From Dunaliella salina (lineage: Eukaryota > Chlorophyta > Chlorophyceae > Chlamydomonadales > Dunaliellaceae), in assembly GCA_002284615.2 (NCBI GenBank), contig MU070271.1:28951-59074 (forward strand): DNA of 30,124 bases, written 5' to 3'. The position numbers and the translations under genes are program-made. Shown piece after piece: positions 1 to 8,723 of this stretch; positions within the stretch are counted from its first letter, which is position 1, and the number at the start of each line of letters is the position of its first letter. The notes beneath the pieces are model-generated. The model was not told the DNA's origin. It made no database searches and worked only from the letters and a program-made list of their open reading frames with translations.

Positions 1-36
1 AAGCCAGGATCATGGGTTCCATCATCACGGCAAGAA

Positions 37-163
37 GGGGGGGGGGGAGGCTGGCTTGTTCCTCTCGGGCGGGGGGGGGGAAAGGGGCGCAAAGGCTCAT
101 CACGACCTCATCACGAACACTTTGGAGACACATCACGACCTCATCACGAACATTTTGGAGACG
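37..163. repeat. G-runs and 33-bp direct duplication
   Basis: Two G homopolymers (37-47 and 71-80) precede a 33-bp unit present twice in tandem at 98-130 and 131-163, each built around the words CATCACGACC and TTTGGAGAC. A degraded half-unit (CATCACGAAC) follows near 172. The unit length is a multiple of three and the frame is open, but nothing else suggests a protein. Confidence 0.75.
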
Positions 164-254
164 CCTCGGGCCCATCACGAACAATTAGTATCAAAAAATT
201 TTCTAAAACCCGTCACGAAAATTAAATATCACAAAACATTTTGGAACACAACGA

Positions 255-259
255 TATCA

Positions 260-293
<34 letters not shown>

Positions 294-353
294 CATTATT
301 GTTATTATTATCATCATCATCATCATCATTATTATCATTATTATTATTATGAT
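255..353. repeat. ATT/ATC trinucleotide microsatellite
   Basis: About 100 bp of imperfect ATT repeats with interspersed ATC triplets. It creates artificial open frames of poly-Ile or poly-Leu/Ser on the plus strand, which should not be read as genes. Confidence 0.95.
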
Positions 354-995
354 TATTTTATCATTTCATTATTATTCTTTTTTTGCGCAGCCACTGAGTG
401 TAGCCCATGTCAAAAAGGGTTCTCCGCCTCTAAAGCAGCATATGGCTGTATTCAGGGGCCCTGCTGATTGCTGAAGATAAACAAACACTCGATGCAAGGC
501 CATGAAAAGGGAAATGTTCAACCACTCTGCAAGTCACAGGGGGTGCTTGCAAATCGTTGTTTTTAATTACTCTCATAGTCTCCCTGTTACAAATTGCAAA
601 AGCTGACAACTGGGATGAGGGAAGGATTGTAACTGCAATGATAAACTGTCACAGCATGCCCTTCCTAACAAAAAGGTGGCAATGATAAGTGTTGCCTGGA
701 GCAGCACCGTGACCTTCCTCCAGCAGACCAAGCCTAGCTCATGCGTGCAGGGGCAGCGGAGTGTGCGCGAGCTGCGCTGCTCCTGCAAGTACTTTATTAC
801 TTGCTTAACTTAGACAATTATGAAGGTTGTGTTCATGAGGATCCCTTTTCCGTGTAATAGGACATGGGCGCAGGTCCAGCTCCACATCGCACAAGTAATC
901 TTTTGTGCTCTCCCTTGTCATCTCGCATTGCGCATGAGACGTGGTGAGAATGAATTCTACCATAGAGAGAATGTATCATGATGCATAAATATTTC
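354..995. other. No gene recognised
   Basis: Unique-looking sequence with short frames only. I see no conserved domain, no convincing splice-bounded exon and no RNA gene. The minus-strand frame at 573-788 starts in ordinary sequence and resembles no family I know. Confidence 0.5.
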
Positions 996-1295
996 ATGTT
1001 GCATTTACAGAGCGAACTCACCAACTTGCCAGGCATAAGAAGAAGAAGAGAAGAAGAAGGGGGAAGGCAGGAAGTGTGCCTCAGGCTTAAAAATAAAGCC
1101 TGAGGCAAGTTGAAATGAGTTCCTGGAAATGCAAAAAGATGGAGAAATAATACTTGGAAACAGGAAATTACATTGGTCACACATCTCACTGCCTGCAACC
1201 TCCGAGAACCTGAGTTGTTTTGCAAGCAAAGAACTCAGTGATTCTATTCCGGTTGCATCGTGAGATATGTGAGGATGTTGCATTTACAGAGCGAA
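996..1295. repeat. Direct 21-bp repeats bounding a 258-bp segment
   Basis: The 21-mer that begins ATGTTGCATTT and ends ACAGAGCGAA occurs at 996-1016 and again, identically, at 1275-1295. The segment between contains a GAA-rich tract (about 1036-1062) and a perfect hairpin (1077-1107). The spacing would suit either a target-site duplication around a short insertion or an old local duplication. No terminal inverted repeats are visible at the inner edges. Confidence 0.6.
1077..1107. other. Perfect 12-bp hairpin
   Basis: TGCCTCAGGCTT at 1077-1088 is the exact reverse complement of AAGCCTGAGGCA at 1096-1107, with a 7-nt A-rich loop. It sits inside the segment bounded by the 21-bp direct repeats. 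No function is assigned. Confidence 0.8.
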
Positions 1296-1657
1296 GAATA
1301 CACCAGTCGATAAATGTGGTGTGCTAGTATTGCATGGTTGAATTGGGAAGGAGCTTGTTGCGCAACAAAGGGGCAATGTAAGCATGCATGGCAGAGCTAG
1401 ACCTCCAGGCCCTGTGGGCTTGGAAAATATGATCCGGAACATCCTCTCTTGCCACGAGAGAAGCACCACCAGAGCGTAAGGAGTGCAAGCCATACTTTAC
1501 TTGGGGGCTGTACGTAAAAAATGCAACTGGAGAAAAAAATAAATTATTTGAGGCGCTGCGTATGTGTGCGAATGAGTGAAAAATAGATGATTATTTGAGC
1601 AAGGCGGCGACCAGCGGCAGCAGCGCCCCCCTCCACCTCGTGGGGACTCTTCCACTG

Positions 1658-2073
1658 AATTCACCGCTTCCTCAAGAAGGCATTTCCTCAAGAAGGCACT
1701 TCCTCAAGAATTCCTCAGGATTCCTCAAGAATTCACCGCTTCCTCAAGAAGGCATTTCCTCAAGAAAGCACTTCCTCAAGAATTCCTCAGGATTCCTCAA
1801 GAATTCACCGCTTCCTCAAGAAGGCATTTCCTTAAGAAGGCACTTCCTCAAGAATTCCTCAGGATTCCTCAAGAATTCACCGCTTCCTCAAGAAGGCACT
1901 TCCTCAAGAAGGCACTTCCTCAAGGGTTCCTCAGGATTCTCAAGAATTCACCGCTTCCTCAAGAAGGCACTTCCTCAAGGATTCCTCAGGATTCCTCAAG
2001 AATTCACCGCTTCCTTAAGAAGGCACTTCCTCAAGAAGGCACTTCCTCAAGAAGGCACTTCCTCAAGAAGGCA
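1658..2073 (+). repeat. 72-bp minisatellite (TTCCTCAAGAAGGCA words)
   Basis: Units start at AATTCACCGC at 1658, 1730, 1802, 1874, 1945 and 2001, giving spacings of 72, 72, 72, 71 and 56. Each 72-bp unit is itself built from 15-16-bp words of the type TTCCTCAAGAAGGCA. The array lies in an open frame (1595-2104) where the unit is 24 codons, reading like NSPLPQEGISSRRHFLK. The 71-bp unit shifts the frame, so coding is not under strict constraint. I treat it as a noncoding or only incidentally coding minisatellite. Confidence 0.9.
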
Positions 2074-2119
2074 CGCACACGCAGGGTTGAGCGTCCGTCT
2101 GTGAAAGAAAAGGGGAGCG

Positions 2120-2323
2120 ATGGGAGCGTCGGGGGATGGCAGCAGTTGCGACATCAGCAATGAGGATGACAATGAGAGCGAGGAGGAGGATGGCAGTGAT
2201 GATGATGTCAGTGGGAGCGAGGAGGGGGGTGGCAGCATTGATGAGGAGTGCAAGGAGGGGGATGACAGCATTAATGAGGAGTGCAAGGAGGGGGATGGCA
2301 GCTGGGGGTGGAGTGGGCTCTGA
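2120..2323 (+). CDS. Possible acidic low-complexity coding segment
   Basis: A 67-codon open frame is very rich in Asp, Glu, Ser and Gly. Its end contains an 11-residue (33-bp) tandem duplication built on the sequence INEECKEGD, with units starting near 2231 and 2264. Such acidic repeats occur in real nuclear or chromatin proteins but also arise from simple purine-rich DNA. There is no recognisable domain, no clear splice site and no upstream gene it could belong to; the minisatellite frame just before it stops at 2104. It could be an exon fragment or plain low-complexity DNA. The function is unknown and I lean against it being expressed. Confidence 0.2.
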   Translation: MGASGDGSSCDISNEDDNESEEEDGSDDDVSGSEEGGGSIDEECKEGDDSINEECKEGDGSWGWSGL

Positions 2324-2713
2324 GGACATGGATTAGGATATGAGGCCAGGACCACTAAGAGCAGGTTGGACGCAAACTAAGGAGCTGAGTGATAATGCAA
2401 GCTTGCTTCTGAGACCACCTTCAGGACAAGTTGTTTTTGTGGGCTTAGGCCCTTTTGGCACTGCATAAATGTGCGTGTTTGAAAATATTAACTCGTATCA
2501 TGGATGCGTAAATGGTGCGTATGTGTATAACTGATTGTTGTTTTAGAGGGTGCGTATTGGTCACATCTCTTTGCGGTTAATGGGGTTGGCAATATGATTT
2601 ATGTTCCCTCAGTGGCATGCTGGAACGGTGTGCCAAGGAATGTGACCTTCCCATCCAGGCCACCCCCCGGCCTTGAGACTTGGCAAGTGCACACAAGGAA
2701 GTATTTCAACTTA
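2324..2713. other. No gene recognised
   Basis: AT-richer sequence between two repeat tracts with several scattered GTGCGTA-like words (about 2472-2560). I see no supported coding exon or RNA. Confidence 0.5.
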
Positions 2714-3262
2714 CTCCGTGCCTCAGGGATCCGCTCTGAAGGCCGGAGTGCCTCAGGGATCTGCCTCTCGCTGTGCCTCTCTCTGTGCCTCAGGGATCTG
2801 CTCTCTGTGCCTCTCTCTGTGCCTCAGGGATCTGATGTGCCTCTCTGTGCCTCAGGGATCTGATGTGCCTCTCTCTGTTCCTCCTGGATCTGCTCTGAAG
2901 GCCGGAGTGCCTCAGGGATCTGCTCGCTGTGCCTCTCTCTGTGCCTCAAGGATCTGCCTCTCTCTGTGCCTCAGGGATCTGCTCTCTGTGCCTCTCTCTG
3001 TGCCTCAGGGATCTGATGTGCCTCTCTGTGCCTCAGGGATCTGCTGTGCCTCTCTCTGTGCCTCCTGGATCTGCTCTGAAGGCCGGAGTGCCTCAGGGAT
3101 CTGCTCGCTGTGCCTCTCTCTGTGCCTCAAGGATCTGCCTCTCTCTGTGCCTCTCTCTGTGCCTCAGGGATCTGCTCTCTGTGCCTCTCTCTGTGCCTCA
3201 GGGATCTGCTGTGCCTCTCTCTGTGCTTCACTCTGTGCCTCAGGGACTTGCTCTGAAGGCCG
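2714..3262 (+). repeat. Minisatellite coding the RT-like motif GVPQGSAL
   Basis: About 550 bp built from the words GTGCCTCAGGGATCTG and CTCTCTGTGCCTCTCTCTG. A longer unit containing CTGAAGGCCGGAGTGCCTCA recurs at about 2736, 2895 and 3076, with a variant at the right edge (3251). In the plus frame running 2673-3284 this reads as repeated VPQGSA and LKAGVPQGSA. GVPQGS followed by a small residue and Leu is the classic motif-B signature of many non-LTR reverse transcriptases, so the array may be an expansion seeded from an RT fragment. No other RT motif is present around it. Array evidence is firm; the RT origin is inference. Confidence 0.85.
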
Positions 3263-3272
3263 GAGTGCGCTC

Positions 3273-3320
3273 CTGGCAGGATAGCTTCTTCTTAGCTGCC
3301 AAACATGTTTTTGTGCCCCA
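3273..3320 (+). repeat. Dispersed 48-bp repeat, copy 1
   Basis: This segment matches 5966-6013 at 43 of 48 positions by eye. In one plus frame both copies read WQ-[D/G]-SFFLAAKH-x-[F/Y]-VP, so similarity survives at protein level. It directly follows the VPQGS minisatellite. It may be a conserved exon fragment or part of a dispersed mobile element. Confidence 0.7.
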
Positions 3321-5965
3321 GAACTTTGCACACTGTGCTCTGTTAGGTACCCTAAATGGGAATCCCCTGCAAACTTCTTTGCCAGGCCTGCGCGTTAAGC
3401 CTCGGAGCAGGGGGAGCACCTGATGAGCCAGGGCAGCCAGATGTAAATGCCTATGGGAGGAGTCAGACCTTGGAAGTCATACCCCATGCATGGCGCTGTG
3501 CCATGGAAAAAAGCAATACTGTAAATAAATGTAACCCCTGCGCACCCCTCCAATTTTTTATGTGATTCCCGCCTCAATCTCGCACCCCCCCTCAATATTT
3601 TAAGTTTTGATGTCACACACATTTCTGCAGGGGCGATCGTCCTCTATTTGCCCTGGAATTTATGAGCTGTGAAGTACACATGAATGCACAAACTTCCTGC
3701 AGCAATGCAGCTGCAGTGCAGCAGGGTGGCAGCATTGCTCCTGCACATGAAGATGTCCAAGACACAAATTCCTTACACTTCATAAGCTATTGTTGAAAAG
3801 GACACAATCAGCAGCTTGAACTGGCTCTTCCATTAGCTGCTGCTGCTGCTGCTGCTGCTGTAAGCCCCCCACAAAAAGAGAAGGTTTTGATCCGACATTC
3901 TTCCATAATAGCCCCGGTGCGTGTCTAAGCCATAGTTTCTATCAAAAAGTGTCCTGCAAAATGATTTATTTTGCACATTCTGGCACTTCCTTGCAAGCTC
4001 CAAAACAGATATTTGCTGGTGTCCCCGGTCATTCTGCACCCCTCGAAATTCAATTCAATTTTTGCAGGATGATGTATTTTATGCACGGTATTTGATTGTT
4101 CGTGTGTGCCAACCATACGTGCATAGAATCCAGGATCTTGCATGGTGTGGTTTCAAGCGCTGCTTCAAAAGAAGTAACCATGCAGCTTGACAATGGGGGT
4201 GTTCAGGCGAGCACTTACCCCTCCTCAGTGCACCTAGCTACATATTCACACTGCAGCGCAGCATGCGCACGTATGCTTCCCCTGGCTCTTTTTGCTTGCT
4301 GCTTCCTGCTGCTTGTTCTGCTGCAGTATCCATGAATGATGGATTGTGGCTCTTTTCCTCTTGCTGCCCAAACTGAGCTGTCGATGAGTATATGGGGCTT
4401 TGCTGCTTGCTCAGAGTACCCAACTCTTTAGAAACAGTATTAAACAAACTGGCATCCTCCTGCCGCACCCTTTTTTTCTTTTTTTCTGGGTGCGGACGGT
4501 CATCCCACAGCCCTCAACAACGTCTTCGAAAACTGGGCAATCATTTCTTGGTATAGTGAATTGTACTGCAAGCAATATTTTGCTATCCTAACCAAAATAA
4601 AGATAATTAGTCCAGAGCAAACATTCGAGCCCAAAAGGGCACAGCAAAACGCGCGGACAGTGAAATTGCACCACCATGACTCTTTCCTGACTCTTTCCAA
4701 TGTAGCTGGTAGGTCTTAAACGCATAGAAAAGAAAAAAGAGGCTTTGCTTCTCGATGGGGTTTAAAGCGTCCAGGACCAGTCTGCAGACTGTCCCCTAAC
4801 ATCAGGGTACACTCTGCGCCTTCGATTATTATTGCAAGAGTAAGGTGCTCCCAACTGGTATTATCTGCCATTGTAAAATTTGGTTATAAAGTTCAAAATG
4901 AAGTCTGTATGATGTTGATTTTGTTAGGGTTTATAAGAATTTACGTTCAGGACCCTGAGATAAAAAGATGGGGAAAGGACAAGTAAACTGTTTAAAAAGA
5001 TGTGACAGAGATGTGATGGAAAATCATATGGGCATGGGGGCCTGCAGGATGCTTTGGTAGGCCACCTGGTGACCCACCCACCGCAAGAGGCTGAAGGGAG
5101 GCTGTGAGGTGGTCATCACGTTGGAGCTAGATGATGTGCCATGCATGTCGCAATGCAAAGGCTATGGTCAGCTTGTGAGTCTTGTGTGTCAATGAACCCT
5201 TGCAAGCATGCAAGCAGTACAACTCTGCAGACGGGCACCGTGCAAGCAGGCAGGAAAATGGATTTCATCAAGGCCAGAACATTTGAGGAGAAGCAGGAAA
5301 AGAAAGCGGATGAAACGCAAATAAGACTTCCCCACCTCTCCGGCCCATTTTATTGTAGGTGCACTCCAGCTGAGGTGTATGGTTAGAAGGGCCTGGCCAA
5401 GGGATGACCACTGGAAGGTCTAGACTTGGCCATTTCTGGAGGCCCGTCCTTACAGGAAACCTGTCTGTTTGCCTTTGTGGCCCCTTCCCAAATCCTGTCA
5501 TATGATGAAAGTGGAATAAGCTATGCAAAATTTTTGGGAAGACCAGCTTGACGCATGTGCAAGGCTGTGCACGTAAGGAAAGTTGCACAAATGTGGTGCT
5601 CAAGTACGGGATCTCTCACCCAAAAAGCCAAGTCAAGGGTGCAGGTCTTGCTTCCCGTTGCATCAGCAAGTTGAATTGCTCATTGTTCAGCTCTTTGGGC
5701 ACATTAAACCGTGATTAGAGCGCAAATTCATTACCTTATCGCAACTTATTCAAGTCTGTACAGTAGCACGAGAATCTCCACAAGATAATGTTGACTTTAC
5801 CAATCAGGCCTCACAAGGGCTCTATAGACTTGGCAAGCGTATACTATTGAGTGGTCTGGTTATTTTGTGCCATGAGGTGTTGCTCTGTGGGCTTGGAGTA
5901 GATGAACTTCCATTCATTCATAGTGTTTGTCTCCATTCATTCATGAAGTGGCCGATCTGGGCTCT
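3321..5965. other. 2.6 kb with no supported gene
   Basis: No frame here has a recognisable domain. Present are a CTG microsatellite (3836-3860), a pyrimidine tract near 4467-4486 and many short unrelated frames. The segment at about 5250-5320 has a mildly coding-like, Lys/Glu-rich plus frame, but without clear splice signals I do not call it. Confidence 0.45.
3836..3860. repeat. (CTG)8 microsatellite
   Basis: About eight uninterrupted GCT/CTG triplets. The minus-strand poly-Ser frame it creates is a by-product of the repeat. Confidence 0.95.
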
Positions 5966-6013
5966 CTGGCAGGGAAGCTTCTTCTTAGCAGCCAAACATG
6001 GTTATGTGCCCCA
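5966..6013 (+). repeat. Dispersed 48-bp repeat, copy 2
   Basis: Partner of 3273-3320 with five substitutions. One falls at a synonymous third position (Ala GCT to GCA); the others change Asp to Gly and Val-Phe to Gly-Tyr, in a frame that stays open through SFFLAAKH. Similarity fades quickly on both sides (only about 48 bp are clearly alike), so the parent element or gene cannot be named. Confidence 0.7.
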
Positions 6014-6164
6014 TATCCTCGGCTATCACGATAATTTCACAGAGGCTTATGCAACAAAGAAATGCTTTTCTTCTCAAGAATATGTATTTTGAGCAAAAGG
6101 CACAATTGAATGATCGGCTCAAGGGTGGCTTGCTGAGTTGCAAGCATGATTGTGAGGCCATGCT

Positions 6165-6290
6165 TGTATCAGGAGGAACGTTTTTTAGTTTATGCTTGCA
6201 TCAGAAGAGACATATTTTTGGCCCATGCTTGCTCAGAAGGAGCACTCTTTTAGTCTATGCTTGCAAGCAGAAAGAAAAAAAAATTTAGCC
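6165..6290. repeat. Degenerate ~33-bp minisatellite, array 1
   Basis: Three to four imperfect units built around CATGCTTGCATCAGAAGGA followed by a T-rich stretch. The same unit forms the array at 7000-7175, so these are two dispersed arrays of one family. Confidence 0.75.
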
Positions 6291-6999
6291 CACGCACGAA
6301 GGAGGAAAATTTTTTCTCGTGGAAGGCGCGTGTAAATTTTGGGCAGGACCCCTCTGACACCCCTCCCCCCCGAAACCCCCTTCCCGTGCCCCTACCCAAA
6401 CAAAAAGGGTATCAATCTGCTCCTCTTTCAAATAGCTATTAACCTGCATTCTCAGCGCAATATAATATTGAGTCGCAGCAGAGTTATTGGGCAAAAACTG
6501 AGGAGCGGACGCCCATGCATACCAGCCCTACCAGGCACCAACAACTTGCTTGCAAGCCCACAAACTGCTCTCCTGACTTCACCATGCTATAATACATCGT
6601 ACCTCAAGATTATCCTGGTCGTTGGGATTGGTTTGCTGCATGATTGCCTCCACCCCCCATGCTGCTCAGTCCCTTGCGCGCTTGGCACTGACTCCCAGCC
6701 ATGCACACAGACCCCCCCTTTCACTCAATTTGCACAAAGAGGGTACCATTTGACAGTACTCAAGCTCAGGAGTCCAATGATATATTTAATTCTTTAGAAG
6801 TGGCTCAGAAAGATTCTAGCAGGGGGGTCCCAAAAAGTCGAGACCCACCTGACCCCCCTTCCCCCCCCCCCCCCCGCCCCCCTCTGATTGGACTCATATG
6901 TATACCAATCGATAGCTTTTGAGCTCAGGATTCCGAATATATAGTTTTTAAACGGATTGACATGTGCCGTCCAAAAGTTACACGAAATCTTCCCTCCTG
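6291..6999. other. C-rich spacer between two related arrays; no gene
   Basis: Contains two C-run modules, about 6350-6372 and 6852-6882. Both are preceded by similar words: GGACCCCTCTGACACCCC near 6346 and GAGACCCACCTGACCCCC near 6840. Similar AAGCTCAGGA/GAGCTCAGGA words also flank the second module at about 6763 and 6920. It looks like a duplicated repeat module, not a gene. Confidence 0.5.
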
Positions 7000-7175
7000 G
7001 TCCACGCTTGCATTTTAGTCAATGGTGCATCGGAAGGAATACCTTTTCAGTCCATGCTTGCATCAAAAGAATCATTTTTCCAGTCCATGCTTGCTCAGGA
7101 GGAGCACTTTTTGTGTCCATGCTTACATCAAAAGGGACACTTTTCAGTCCATGCTTGCATCAGAAGGTTCTCTTC
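7000..7175. repeat. Degenerate ~33-bp minisatellite, array 2
   Basis: Four to five imperfect units of the type TTTTCAGTCCATGCTTGCAT followed by CAAAAGGA or CAGAAGGA. They match the units at 6165-6290. Overlapping plus-strand frames through this array in all three phases are repeat by-products. Confidence 0.8.
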
Positions 7176-8693
7176 CGGCTCGTTCAGGGGCGTTTCCTTA
7201 CATGGGGTGGGGGCGCAGACCAGAGAGCACAGGAACAGAACTGGCCTGCAGGGCCTACAAGCACAGCTCCAGAGAGGGGGAGCAAAAGACGCGAGAAGAG
7301 AGAGAGAGAGAAAGGACGCAGCTAACATCTCTGGAAAAACTCTGGAACACGCAGGCAAGAAGGACACAAGCTGAATCCCAGGTACAGCCAAAGGAGCAAA
7401 ACACACCCAAGGATGATACCTAGCAGTTTAGGCCCAGCTCGCTAATCGACACTGGGCCATGGCAGGGAAAGCAAAGCTGAGCTGACTGGCAAACAGCAAG
7501 TCTCAGAGGGAGGCGGGGGGGAAACTCAACCTGAAAGTCTGCAAAATGCCCCACGAGAAAGGAAAAGATGGGGACCTCATTGCATCAGCAGCAATAAGGG
7601 AACTATCACACAATCTCACTCGCCTCCAAGCACCTCAGTTCAACTGTTAGACAGAGAACTGAGTAGTTCCATACTTGCAAAAAAATGGATGAACTTTCAG
7701 TCTCCTTGGATGCATGTGCTTGCAGGTCAACTGCCATCACCATTTGCAGAAGGCGAACCTGTGCCAATCAGCACCACCTCATTCCAGCCGGTGGGTAGGA
7801 CGAAGGCAAGGCTGGAACTGTTGCAGATTTAGGTGATCCCAAAGCTTCATCTGTAAAAAGTCTGCACTCACATGCATTATGTTTCAGCTAATGAGCTAAA
7901 TGAAGTAAGGCTGAGAAATGGTGCCTAAAAGTAGGCTGGAACTTATGCAGGAGGTTGAAAGCCAAATGTTTTTTCAGGGCAAGTCCGCACCCACCTGAAG
8001 CATCAGGCATACTTTGCAAGTTGGCTTGAAAAGGGTGTTCTTGCTCAACCATACAATCAAGCATCATTCCTTAAGTCATTTACAGTGTGCTTTGTCAACA
8101 TGCGGTGAGACAGAATGAAGGGTTTTGGTTTCTTGTTGCAGGTCTCGCTGCAGGTGTTTGTAATGCCTGCAATCTTCTGGGAAGTCAAGGTAACAGGAAA
8201 ATGGAGGCATCCGGTCAAAACGGCTGATTGCTGGGTTGTTCATAAAAAAAAGTGTACCACGCTGATTCTCTAGTCCCAGAGAAGCATGCCAAAAACAATG
8301 TAGCTCCTTATTCAGGGCTCCCCAAAATGTCCATGTTGCAGTGCCTACATCTCTTTGTGAGTACCATCTTTGCCGAAGACTGCATGGACTGGTTAGGCTT
8401 TGTTCTTATTTTTATGCAGCTACAGAATGCTGCACTCTGCTGATTTTCTGTAAGCAGTCTGCAAGATTATTTCTGAAAAACATTCTGGTGTTATTATTTT
8501 GTGTATTTATACCCTGAACTTGTTAGAAGTCTAATTTTCAGTTCAGAGAAAAGCTAAGGAGTGAATTTAACGAGGCTCTCCAGGAACACATCTCATTGGG
8601 GCATGGTGCAGAGTTCTGAGCTCCTGCATGCTCCAGTAAATCTCTTGTAGGGAGTAACTAAGCCATCCATTTATTCTTTTGAAACAGCTGCCA
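7176..8693. other. No gene recognised; upstream flank of the coiled-coil gene
   Basis: A purine-rich GA tract lies near 7265-7320. The rest has only short frames. If the coiled-coil gene begins with a small upstream exon, it would lie here: a pyrimidine-bearing acceptor-like stretch ending in CAG (about 8684) and another ending in CATAG (8696) sit just before the large frame. I could not pick a matching upstream donor with confidence. Confidence 0.4.
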
Positions 8694-8723
8694 TAGAATT
8701 CGTGTTCCCTGCCTGCCCTTGTT

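Noticed and set aside
833..1225. 130-codon minus-strand frame
   Set aside because: It crosses the GAA tract and hairpin, with poly-Ser/Leu from the simple repeat; nothing else supports it.
1658..2073. Regular direct repeats suggestive of a CRISPR-like array
   Set aside because: Units are contiguous with no unique spacers, the unit is internally repetitive, and the context is eukaryotic.
5268..5603. 111-codon minus-strand frame
   Set aside because: No recognisable motif or compositional signal; it overlaps an equally unconvincing plus frame.
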